Assembly (NCBI GenBank): GCA_002394465.1
Contig: DGTU01000133.1
Coordinates: 1-20,819, forward strand
DNA: 20,819 bases
DNA from: Treponema sp. UBA4328
GTDB taxonomy: Bacteria; Spirochaetota; Spirochaetia; Treponematales; Treponemataceae
Direction of reading: 5' to 3'
Shown here piece after piece: positions 6,311 through 13,272 of the stretch. Both the position numbers and the translations under genes were made by a program. The notes beneath the pieces were generated by a model. It had not been told where the DNA came from and made no database searches. It saw nothing but the letters and a program-made list of their open reading frames with translations. How positions within the stretch are numbered: position 1 is the stretch's first letter; every line of letters starts with the position of its first letter.

Positions 6311-8014
6311 ATGAAGAAACTGATCTGCACGACTCTTTTAGTTGAAACTTCTCCTCAGGGACTTCCGCTTGGTGCTGCCTGCATTGCCAGCGCCATCAAA
6401 GCTGATTCACGCACAAAAGACATTTTTTCCGTTGATCTGCTGGACTTTTCTCTTGAAGAACAGGAAATCGTCCTCGCCAGACAGAACGGCGGTGAGTATG
6501 CAGTTTCGGCTCTCCTTGCAGGGCGGCTTGCTCAGAAAAAGCCTGATTTTGTCTGTTTTTCCGTCTATGTATGGAACCGCGTGATTCTTGAGAAAACCTG
6601 CATTGAGCTTAAAAAACTCCTGCCTGAATGTGTATGTATTGCCGGCGGGCCGGAAGTTACGGCAGATCCGCTTTCCTTCTGCAGCTTTGACTTTATGATT
6701 GCGGGGCAGGGTGAGCGTGCGATGGTGGAACTGCTTGAAGCGGTTTCTTCAGGAAAGGAAGTAAATGTTCAGGGGGTATATTCAAAAGGTTCTGATCTGA
6801 AAGGAGAAATTGTCCGTGCATGTCCGCTTCCGCCGGACGTAACGGCTTCTCCTTATCTTGACGGTACGCTCGATCCTGCCAGATACTGCGGTGCCCTCTG
6901 GGAGCTTGCCCGCGGCTGTCCTTTTAAATGCTCTTACTGCTATGAATCAAAGGGTGAGAAAAAAATCGCCTATTTCCCGATGGAACGGCTTGAAAAGGAA
7001 ATAGAACTTTTTGCGGCAAAAAATATTTCCCAGGTATTCGTGCTTGATCCGACTTACAATGCGAGCAAAGAACGGGCAATTAAAATGCTCAAAATTATAG
7101 AAAAAAAAGCTCCGGGAATGTTTTTTTATTTTGAAGCCCGTGCCGAGTTTATAGACAGGGAACTTGCGCATGCCTTTTCAAGGATTCCCTGCTGCCTTCA
7201 GATAGGTTTGCAGAGTGCGGATCCTGAGGTACTGAAAAATGTTCACCGTACTCTCGATAAAAAGAAATTTACTAAGAACATCGGATATCTGAATGAGGAA
7301 GGCGTAACCTTCGGCTTCGACCTGATTTACGGTCTTCCGGGAGATACTTACAGGGGCTTCTGCGAAAGCATTAATTTTGCGCTTAGCCTGTATCCGAATA
7401 ATCTTGAACTTTTTTGTCTGAGCGTCCTTCCGGGAACTGACCTGCATGATGCTGCTGCCGGATTCGGAATGGAATGGGAAAAAACTCCGCCTTATCATGT
7501 AATCCGTACGCCGAAATTCAGTGAAAAAGACCTCGCAATGGCAGAAAAACTTGCAGATGCGACAAACCTTTTTTATACGAAGGGACGCGCTGTAGCATGG
7601 TTCAATTCCGTATTATATGTCCTGCATGAACGTGCAGATGAATTTCTAAAAGGCTTTATGAAATGGTCGGAAGCGAATAATCATTCTTCAGGTTCGTTCC
7701 GTGAGTGGTCTGCAGAGAAAAATTCAGTTCAGATTGAAGAACTGCAGCTTGCCTATGTAGAAAAAAAATTCCGTGAAAAGCACCTTGACCGTTTTCTGCC
7801 GGCTGCCGGAGACTTAATCAGGATGCATTCAGCCCTGGGACGCTGTACATACGACGGAACTGAATCTGAATTTTCAATGCATTATCATCCGGATGACATT
7901 ATGAGCGAATACGGCACTGACATTGAATTTTTTACCCAGAACTGCGGAAAACAGAAATGCCGTGTAAAAGTCTTCTGCGGAAAAAACGGTGCCGACTGGC
8001 GTACCTTAAAATAG
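6311..8014 (+). CDS. B12-binding-domain radical SAM protein, DUF4080-like C-terminus
   Basis: This 567-residue cytoplasmic iron-sulfur protein has a Rossmann-like cobalamin-binding domain at about 1-150 (ETSPQGLPLGAACIASAI, then VCIAGGPEVT and GQGERAMVELL), a radical SAM core from about 190 with the cluster motif CPFKCSYC (C203, C207, C210), and a C-terminal extension of about 170 residues of the kind seen in DUF4080 members, ending in a Cys-containing tail. The DxHxxG cobalamin-ligand motif is not seen, as is usual for this superfamily. The reaction is unknown; such proteins often do methylations or rearrangements. An in-frame GTG at 6293 is rejected because it lies inside the preceding hairpin, so the ATG at 6311 is used. 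No promoter is visible between it and the IMP cyclohydrolase gene, so expression probably needs readthrough. It ends 3 bp from the convergent MATE gene. Confidence 0.82.
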   Translation: MKKLICTTLLVETSPQGLPLGAACIASAIKADSRTKDIFSVDLLDFSLEEQEIVLARQNGGEYAVSALLAGRLAQKKPDFVCFSVYVWNRVILEKTCIELKKLLPECVCIAGGPEVTADPLSFCSFDFMIAGQGERAMVELLEAVSSGKEVNVQGVYSKGSDLKGEIVRACPLPPDVTASPYLDGTLDPARYCGALWELARGCPFKCSYCYESKGEKKIAYFPMERLEKEIELFAAKNISQVFVLDPTYNASKERAIKMLKIIEKKAPGMFFYFEARAEFIDRELAHAFSRIPCCLQIGLQSADPEVLKNVHRTLDKKKFTKNIGYLNEEGVTFGFDLIYGLPGDTYRGFCESINFALSLYPNNLELFCLSVLPGTDLHDAAAGFGMEWEKTPPYHVIRTPKFSEKDLAMAEKLADATNLFYTKGRAVAWFNSVLYVLHERADEFLKGFMKWSEANNHSSGSFREWSAEKNSVQIEELQLAYVEKKFREKHLDRFLPAAGDLIRMHSALGRCTYDGTESEFSMHYHPDDIMSEYGTDIEFFTQNCGKQKCRVKVFCGKNGADWRTLK

Positions 8015-8017
8015 CCC

Positions 8018-9391
8018 TTATATTACTTTTTTCTCAAGCCAGCTGTTTCTGTGGAAACGGACAACGAAGCACGCTCCGCGGAAAACCCAGTCAATGTACA
8101 TTCCTATCCAGATTCCGTAGAGGGCAAGGGATTTTTCTTCCGGGAAATGTGTAAGAATCCAGTTTGAAATCAGGTAACTTGAAAGTACGCGGAAAAGCCA
8201 CATGCTGATGTTTGAAACAATCATCGTAAATTTTGCATCGCCCGCTGCCCTGAGGATGTTCGGAAGGGTAAATGAAAGCGGCCAGAAGAAGATGTTGGCT
8301 ACCATGCAGGTTCTTACGACTCCTGCAGCGAGGGTTCTGGCTTCGTCAGAAAGATTGAATGCATATACGAGGTACGGAACCGTAAAGAAAATGACTGAAA
8401 CGACGATAAGCATTCCTATGCAGGCTTCTTTCATCAGCTTGCGGCCGTAGGCTTTTGCCTGCTGTTTTTCGTCTGCGCCTATGCACTGTCCGACAACCGT
8501 TACGCTTGCAAGTCCGATTGACTGTGACGGAATGTTTGAGAAACTTGCAATCGTATTGCTGATTGCATTTGCTGCGATTGCTGCCTGTCCGAAATCCGTC
8601 ATGAAGGAATAGACGAGAATCTTTCCGATATGGAATACGGAATTTTCGATTCCGTTCGGAACGGCAACTTTCAGAATCCTTCCGATCATTGAAGGACGGA
8701 TTTCTATTTTCCAGAGCTTTTCAAGATAAATTTTACCGGAAATCTTTGCGGCTTTGCGGCTGAGAAGATAAACCATTATTGCCGAGGCAATGAAACGGCT
8801 GACGAGCGTGGCAATTCCGGCTCCGGCAACTCCGATTCCTGCTCCGTAGATTAAGGCTGCGTTTCCTGCGATGTTGACGAGGTTCATTACAAGACTGACC
8901 TTGAGCGAAATCCTGCTGTTCCCCATTGAACGGTAGAGGGCAGCACAGGAATTGTAGACTGCAAGAAACGGAAATGAAAGCAGAACCCACACGAAATAAA
9001 CAAGGGCATTCTTCATTATTTCTTCGCCGGCATTTCCGTAGATAAGGTTCAGGATTGAATGGCGGAACGGGAGGCAGACGGCGATGATGATGAGCGCGGC
9101 AAAAACTGAGATATTTAAAAGCTGGCGGGCTGCAATGCGGGCCTGATCTTCTGTCTTGTGTCCGAGGTACTGGCTTACGACTACGGCTCCTCCGGTTGCA
9201 AAGGCAGCAAAGAGCTGGATGAAGAGCTGCGTGAGCTGGTCGATAAGTGAAACTCCGGAAACTCCTGCTTCACCGGTTGAAGAAACCATGACTGTATCGC
9301 ATGCGCCGATTGTCATTGCAAGAAACTGCTCGAGTATGAGCGGCAGTATTAGCCGGGAGAGGTCTTTTCTTGTAAAAAGTTTTTGGGTCAT
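8018..9391 (-). CDS. MATE family multidrug/toxin efflux transporter
   Basis: This 457-residue polytopic protein has the length and roughly 12 hydrophobic segments of MATE transporters, which export cationic drugs or metabolites by Na+ or H+ antiport at the inner membrane. Family features are the opening LILPLILEQFLAMTIGACDTVMVSSTGEAGVSGVSL, the VVSQYLGHK segment after TM2, and the second-half counterpart FSNIPSQSIGLASVTVVGQCIGA. The substrate cannot be inferred. There is no Shine-Dalgarno sequence before the ATG at 9391: the upstream bases are AT-rich and then enter a block of three hairpins that separates it from the mscS stop on the same strand. Whether it is transcribed with mscS through that block or separately is unclear. 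It is tail to tail with the radical SAM gene, with a 3-bp gap and no terminator. Confidence 0.92.
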   Translation of the reverse strand: MTQKLFTRKDLSRLILPLILEQFLAMTIGACDTVMVSSTGEAGVSGVSLIDQLTQLFIQLFAAFATGGAVVVSQYLGHKTEDQARIAARQLLNISVFAALIIIAVCLPFRHSILNLIYGNAGEEIMKNALVYFVWVLLSFPFLAVYNSCAALYRSMGNSRISLKVSLVMNLVNIAGNAALIYGAGIGVAGAGIATLVSRFIASAIMVYLLSRKAAKISGKIYLEKLWKIEIRPSMIGRILKVAVPNGIENSVFHIGKILVYSFMTDFGQAAIAANAISNTIASFSNIPSQSIGLASVTVVGQCIGADEKQQAKAYGRKLMKEACIGMLIVVSVIFFTVPYLVYAFNLSDEARTLAAGVVRTCMVANIFFWPLSFTLPNILRAAGDAKFTMIVSNISMWLFRVLSSYLISNWILTHFPEEKSLALYGIWIGMYIDWVFRGACFVVRFHRNSWLEKKVI

Positions 9392-9405
9392 AAAATATGG
9401 GGCGT

Positions 9406-9473
9406 TGCGGGCTCTCCCGCAGAAAGGGGTGTCGGGGCAACAGCGTGCCCCGCAGGGGAAAGGCTTTTCCCCT
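9406..9473. repeat. Block of three back-to-back perfect hairpins (GC-rich intergenic repeat)
   Basis: Three perfect inverted repeats lie in a row: TGCGGG-CTCT-CCCGCA (9406-9421), CGGGGCA-ACAGCG-TGCCCCG (9433-9452) and AGGGGAAA-GGCT-TTTCCCCT (9454-9473). The block is much richer in G+C than its surroundings and fills nearly the whole 83-nt gap between the mscS stop and the MATE start. There is no U-tract on the minus strand, so it is not a simple terminator. It resembles REP-type dispersed intergenic repeats; I recall similar sequences in other treponeme genomes but cannot verify that here. Confidence 0.75.
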
Positions 9474-9474
9474 A

Positions 9475-10452
9475 CTAAGATTTAAATGACAGTGACGGAA
9501 TTGTTTTGTCCGTAAGTACTGAAACGTCAATGCGGTTGTATGGAATGTTGATTCCGTTTTCGTTAAAGGCTTTAACTACATTGAGGCAGACTTCAGTTTT
9601 CATGTCGAAGAAATCGGCCCTTTTGCACCAGACGATGAGGTTCATTCCGATTCCTGAGTCGCGGCAGTCCGTGAGAAGAACTTTCGGCGGGTAATCAGGA
9701 TTGTCAGTAACAACGAGGCTGCATTTTGAAGGAACTGTGCCGAGAACTTCTACGGCTTTGTCGAGGTCTGTCGAATAGTCAACGCTTACGTCAAAAACAT
9801 AGCGGCGGTAATCGTAGGTTGAATAGTTCTTGAGTTTTGTGTTGATGATTGCCGAACTCGGAATGCGGATGAGCTGGTTGTCTACCGTGTGTACCTTGAT
9901 TGAAAGGAGTCCGACCTTATCGACTGTTCCTGAAACTCCGTCAACTTCGATGAAGTCTCCGATTTTCATTGTCTTTTCGGTTACGATGAAAATGCCTGAG
10001 ATAAAGTTGCTGACAGTTGTCTGGGCGGCAAATCCTATTGCAACACCGGCAACTCCTGCTGCTCCCCATACGGCTGTAAGTTCGATTCCGAAAAGACCGA
10101 GGATGTAAACGACGATTATTACGTAGAAACAGTAGGCAATTGCCCTTGAAATGATTTTTACGGTTTTCGGTTCAAATTTCTTTGAAGCACCTCTTTTTAC
10201 AAGGTGGCGGATAAGTCGGTAGATGAGCCAGAAGATGATTATTGCGATTACGCTTGTCGTAACTTTGATTATGTTGTCGAGGGTTATGTATTTTGCGAAT
10301 TCACTGATGTGGATTACATGATTAAGTTCCTCGAGTGCGCCCTTGCCGACGCTTGCAAGTGTATCCGTTGCGGAAGAAGCTTCTGCCTCATCTGCAAAAA
10401 CGCTGAAGATAGCGAAGAATGAAATTACGACCGTAAAGATTTTTTTGAGCAT
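9475..10452 (-). CDS. mscS: Small-conductance mechanosensitive channel, MscS family
   Basis: This 325-residue channel opens under membrane tension to release solutes on hypo-osmotic shock. The N-terminus looks like a cleavable signal or first helix (MLKKIFTVVISFFAIFSVFA), then a hydrophilic stretch, a TM at about 60-85, a TM at about 105-125, and the pore helix GVAGVAIGFAAQTTVSNFISGIFI with the Gly/Ala pattern of MscS TM3. The beta domain follows (GDFIEVDGVSGTVDKVGLLSIKVHTVDNQLIRIPSSAIINTKLKNYS), then the alpha/beta cage. It is slightly longer than E. coli MscS (286 aa) because of the N-terminal extension. AGGAGA lies about 9 nt before the ATG. A 46-residue membrane protein gene ends 50 bp upstream on the same strand and the pair is probably one operon. 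The stop codon lies 2 nt from the hairpin block. Confidence 0.93.
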   Translation of the reverse strand: MLKKIFTVVISFFAIFSVFADEAEASSATDTLASVGKGALEELNHVIHISEFAKYITLDNIIKVTTSVIAIIIFWLIYRLIRHLVKRGASKKFEPKTVKIISRAIAYCFYVIIVVYILGLFGIELTAVWGAAGVAGVAIGFAAQTTVSNFISGIFIVTEKTMKIGDFIEVDGVSGTVDKVGLLSIKVHTVDNQLIRIPSSAIINTKLKNYSTYDYRRYVFDVSVDYSTDLDKAVEVLGTVPSKCSLVVTDNPDYPPKVLLTDCRDSGIGMNLIVWCKRADFFDMKTEVCLNVVKAFNENGINIPYNRIDVSVLTDKTIPSLSFKS

Positions 10453-10502
10453 GTGAGAATATCTCCTGTGTTAGCGTGAATTAAAGATGTCTTATTGTAC
10501 TG

Positions 10503-10643
10503 TTATTCGTATTTTTCGTCATCATCACGCATTGTGTGTGAAATGGATTTGTTGTTCGGGCGGACGATTACGTAAATCATGTAGGCGAGGCTTGCCACAC
10601 CGAGCGCAATCAGGATGGCGGTCATAATAATTCCGAATGTCAT
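10503..10643 (-). CDS. 46-residue single-pass membrane protein upstream of mscS
   Basis: A short open reading frame of 46 residues begins MTFGIIMTAILIALGVASLA and ends in the charged MRDDDEKYE. One hydrophobic helix spans about residues 3-27, followed by a short, probably cytoplasmic, acidic tail. It is supported by a textbook ribosome-binding site (AAGGAGCG, 4 nt before the ATG) and by an extended -10 promoter (TGcTATAAT) upstream, and it lies 50 bp before mscS on the same strand. I do not recognise the family. It could be a small channel accessory subunit or an unrelated membrane peptide of the kind often missed by annotation. Its coding status is likely from context, not from homology. Confidence 0.65.
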   Translation of the reverse strand: MTFGIIMTAILIALGVASLAYMIYVIVRPNNKSISHTMRDDDEKYE

Positions 10644-10683
10644 AAAACGCTCCTTATTGAATGTTAAAAATTAATGCTGATTA

Positions 10684-10692
10684 ATTATAGCA
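10684..10692 (-). promoter_or_regulatory. Extended -10 promoter of the small membrane protein/mscS operon
   Basis: The minus strand reads TGC-TATAAT, 40 nt before the small-protein ATG. The expected -35 position (about 10707-10712) falls exactly at the boundary of the inverted-repeat element that starts at 10713, and no consensus -35 is present. Confidence 0.5.
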
Positions 10693-10712
10693 TGGTTTCT
10701 ATTTCTAGCAGA

Positions 10713-11031
10713 AAAAATATGCGTACACAGACCATAAATTCAAAAAAAACGGGCCCCAGCGACGAAAAAAAGAAAAGTGGTGCTCCCGCCGTACAGGCTA
10801 TTACATCACAAGTGGGCGGGTCCTCCCTTTTCTTTTTTTCTGCGTCCCGTTGCCCCGTATTGTTAATCATCTGTTTCCGCATATTTTGAATTCTGCAATT
10901 ATTAAACAATGAAAGTATGCAAAATTAATCAACCTTATTTTTTTACATCCAGATAATTCAATAACCCGGAAAGCGGGTACTGTCGCTGGGACCCGTTTTT
11001 ATGGGTTGTCTTTCTGTGTACGCATATTTTT
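10713..11031. repeat. Noncoding inverted-repeat element with three related ends, MITE-like or structured RNA
   Basis: This holds most of the 462-nt gap without a gene. End A (10713-10763) has AAAAATATGCGTACACAGA at 10713-10731 and AAAAACGGGCCCCAGCGAC at 10745-10763. End C (10982-11031) is the inverted copy: the first segment is exact at 11013-11031 and the second has one mismatch at 10982-11000. A more diverged inverted copy of the outer segment, end B, lies at 10870-10887 (16 of 18 match). Between A and B is a further hairpin: GAAAAAAAGAAAAG (10764-10777) pairs perfectly with 10827-10840, and CCCGCC (10785-10790) with GGCGGG (10815-10820). Thus 10713-10887 can fold on itself, and A can alternatively pair with C. 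No transposase, reverse transcriptase or clear target duplication is seen. Short reading frames in it on both strands follow the hairpin and look like chance. Confidence 0.7.
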
Positions 11032-11051
11032 GATTTTAACGCTGATAGATT

Positions 11052-11074
11052 TGATTTTTAAAAATCATTATAAT
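11052..11074 (+). promoter_or_regulatory. ddl promoter -10 box preceded by a 16-bp perfect palindrome
   Basis: TATAAT at 11069-11074 lies 31 nt before the ddl ATG. Directly upstream, TGATTTTTAAAAATCA (11052-11067) is a perfect 16-bp palindrome occupying the spacer between -10 and -35. It could be an operator or simply AT-rich DNA. No good -35 is seen. Confidence 0.4.
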
Positions 11075-11105
11075 TTTGGGAATAATACAGTTTTGGACGG
11101 GAAAA

Positions 11106-12236
11106 ATGACAGTTACGGTTATTTACGGCGGAAAATCCGGCGAACATGAGATTTCTCTTGTTTCGGCAGCAGCAGTTGCACGCAATATTGATTCAAAAAA
11201 TACGGTTCAGCTTATAGCGATTACAAAGGACGGAAGATGGTTCCTTCAGCCTCAGGGTGAACTTGACAGAATCAGGGCAGACTCAAAGGCTGCATTTAAA
11301 ATCATTGAAGATGAATCTCAGGAAGTAAGCGTAATTCCCGGCGGCGGAACTAAAAAGACTTTCCGCATCGGTGACAGAATTACTTCTACGGACGTAATTT
11401 TTCCTGTACTTCACGGCCCTTTCGGAGAAGACGGAACGATTCAGGGACTTTTTGAACTTGTCGATGTACCTTATGTCGGCTGTACGACACTCGGAAGTGC
11501 AGAAACCATGGACAAGGAAAAGACAAAGGTCGTTCTGGAACATGCCGGAATTCCTGTAGTTCCTGGAATCTGCATGCGCCGCTCTGATCTTGCTGACTGG
11601 AAGAGATATGATGAACTCCTTGAAGAAGCACAGACTAAACTCGGATTCCCTCTTTTTGTAAAACCGTGTGCCGCAGGAAGTTCCGACGGTGCTTCCCTTG
11701 CAAAGGATCTTCAGCATCTTAACGGCGCAATCATTGAAGCCTTTAACTGGGATGACAAGATTCTGATTGAAAAGGCTGTAAATGCCCGTGAAATCGAATG
11801 TTCAGTTACCGGAAACCCGACGATTGACGACGGTTCTGTTGCTGCAGAAAAACTTACGGCTTACGGTCCGGGTGAAATTGCTCCTAAGCACGATTTCTAT
11901 GATTATGACGCAAAATACAATGATCCTGACGGTGCTGACCTTCTGATTCCTGCAAAGCTTCCTGAAGAGCGTCTTGAAGAAGTACGTACGCTTGCAAAAA
12001 AAGCCTTTGCAGCCCTCGATCTTGCCGGCTTGAGCAGGGTAGATTTCTTTATTGATAAGGATACGGATAAGCTTTATCTCAACGAAATAAATACGATGCC
12101 GGGCTTTACGCAGATCAGCATGTTCCCGAAAATGTGCGCTGCTTTCGGACTTGATTTTACGGCACTTACAAACCTTCTTATTGAAGAAGCCGTTGCAAGG
12201 TTTAATAAGACCCGTAAGCTTCAGACTTCACGGTAG
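11106..12236 (+). CDS. ddl: D-alanine--D-alanine ligase
   Basis: This 376-residue ATP-grasp enzyme joins two D-alanines for the peptidoglycan stem peptide in the cytoplasm. Family landmarks are present in order: VIYGGKSGEHEIS with the D-Ala-binding Glu near residue 13, VFPVLHGPFGEDGTIQG, the ATP-binding FVKPCAAGSSDGAS, EIECSVTGN, and the C-terminal Mg-binding LNEINTMPGFTQISMFP. The length is normal for the family. An in-frame TTG at 11076 would add 10 residues, but the ATG at 11106 has GGACGGG close upstream and places the GEHE motif where the family has it. A Gfo/Idh/MocA oxidoreductase begins 3 nt after the stop, so the two are co-transcribed. The upstream region is the inverted-repeat element. 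Confidence 0.95.
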   Translation: MTVTVIYGGKSGEHEISLVSAAAVARNIDSKNTVQLIAITKDGRWFLQPQGELDRIRADSKAAFKIIEDESQEVSVIPGGGTKKTFRIGDRITSTDVIFPVLHGPFGEDGTIQGLFELVDVPYVGCTTLGSAETMDKEKTKVVLEHAGIPVVPGICMRRSDLADWKRYDELLEEAQTKLGFPLFVKPCAAGSSDGASLAKDLQHLNGAIIEAFNWDDKILIEKAVNAREIECSVTGNPTIDDGSVAAEKLTAYGPGEIAPKHDFYDYDAKYNDPDGADLLIPAKLPEERLEEVRTLAKKAFAALDLAGLSRVDFFIDKDTDKLYLNEINTMPGFTQISMFPKMCAAFGLDFTALTNLLIEEAVARFNKTRKLQTSR

Positions 12237-12239
12237 AAA

Positions 12240-13262
12240 ATGAGGCAGAAAAGATTTACGGCAGTAATTGCCGGCACCGGGAGAATAGGATTTACTCTGG
12301 GCTTCGATAAAAAACGCGAACAGCCTGCAAGCCACACTATGGCACTTTTGGGAAATAAAAGGATAAACCTTATCGGAGCCTGCGATACTAACGAAGAAAA
12401 TCTTGCTGCCTGGAAAAAATATGCCCGCCGTCACGGATCAATGGCGCTTGCCTTTAATTCAAGTGATGAACTTTATGAAAACGTCGTCCGGCCTGACATA
12501 ATTACGGTTGCCGTAAATGAAGATGCTCACCTGACAGAATGCGTAAAGGCGATAGAACAGAAGCCGCGTCTCGTGATTCTAGAAAAGCCTGTAGCCCTCA
12601 ATTCGGAAGAAGCATCAAAAATCAGGGAAGCTGCAGAAAAGAATAAGGTTGCAGTCCTCGTTAATCATGAAAGGCGCTTTGCACTTGATTACAATATGGC
12701 AAAATCCCTTATGAGTGAAATCGGGGACATCCAGAAAGTTTCAGGATGGCTTTACAGCGGACTGAGGGTTTACGGCGAAGAATTCGAAAAGGACGGAACC
12801 TACAGCCTGCTTCACGACGGAACTCATCTTGTCGACATAGTAAATTTCCTTACGGGAGAAAAACTTCAGGATCCTGATGTAACAGGCATATACAGGGATG
12901 AAAAAAATATTGTCCGTAACTTTACTGCGAACTATAAGGGAGAAAAAATTCCTGAAATCGTAATTTCAATGAGCGGGCGGAGCAAGTATTTTGAATTCGG
13001 AGTAGAAATACTCGGAACACTCGGCAAAATCTGCATCGGAAACGGTTTTTTTGACTTTTATAAAAGGGAAGAATCAAAGCTTTACACCGGCTTTTATTCG
13101 CTTGTGCCTCAGAAAATAAAGCGCCCGTCAAAAACAAGATACTTTGCAAACATGATTCAGAATGCAGTCGATTACCTTGACGGAAAGGCTGAACTTGTTT
13201 CTACGCTTGAAATTGCTGCTGAAGATCTCCGCGTTCTTGAAGAAATAAAATCTCATTTTTAG
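12240..13262 (+). CDS. Gfo/Idh/MocA family NAD(P)-dependent oxidoreductase
   Basis: This 340-residue protein has an N-terminal Rossmann fold with GTGRIG at 12-17 and, at 115-117, the EKP motif whose Lys is the family's catalytic residue in sugar dehydrogenases (VILEKPVALNSEEA). The second half is the alpha/beta substrate domain, with HDGTHLVDIVNFLTG carrying the conserved DxxxH-like segment (DGTHLVD). The substrate, most often a sugar, inositol or amino sugar, cannot be read from sequence. The ATG lies 3 nt after the ddl stop (TAG-AAA-ATG) without a Shine-Dalgarno sequence, indicating coupled translation. That context suggests a link to cell-envelope sugars but does not prove it. A short palindrome and a T8 run follow the stop and could act as a weak terminator. 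Confidence 0.85.
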   Translation: MRQKRFTAVIAGTGRIGFTLGFDKKREQPASHTMALLGNKRINLIGACDTNEENLAAWKKYARRHGSMALAFNSSDELYENVVRPDIITVAVNEDAHLTECVKAIEQKPRLVILEKPVALNSEEASKIREAAEKNKVAVLVNHERRFALDYNMAKSLMSEIGDIQKVSGWLYSGLRVYGEEFEKDGTYSLLHDGTHLVDIVNFLTGEKLQDPDVTGIYRDEKNIVRNFTANYKGEKIPEIVISMSGRSKYFEFGVEILGTLGKICIGNGFFDFYKREESKLYTGFYSLVPQKIKRPSKTRYFANMIQNAVDYLDGKAELVSTLEIAAEDLRVLEEIKSHF

Positions 13263-13272
13263 AAAAAATAGT

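Noticed and set aside
9156..9530. Reading frames crossing the hairpin block next to the MATE gene, on both strands.
   Set aside because: They are antisense or out-of-frame readings of the MATE and mscS genes plus the GC-rich repeat, with no start signals or protein-like composition.
10674..10909. Two overlapping reading frames of about 71-74 codons on opposite strands in the ddl upstream region.
   Set aside because: Both run through the self-complementary hairpin, have low-complexity Lys/Phe/Ser composition, and lack ribosome-binding sites; they are by-products of the palindrome.
10713..11031. Retron-like noncoding RNA, because of long flanking inverted repeats and an internal hairpin.
   Set aside because: There is no reverse transcriptase in the window; the flanking genes are ddl and a small membrane protein, and the ends are better explained as repeat-element ends.
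11076..11105. TTG at 11076 as the start of ddl.
   Set aside because: It would start almost on the -10 box and add a non-family prefix; the ATG at 11106 with a nearby purine-rich site fits the family.
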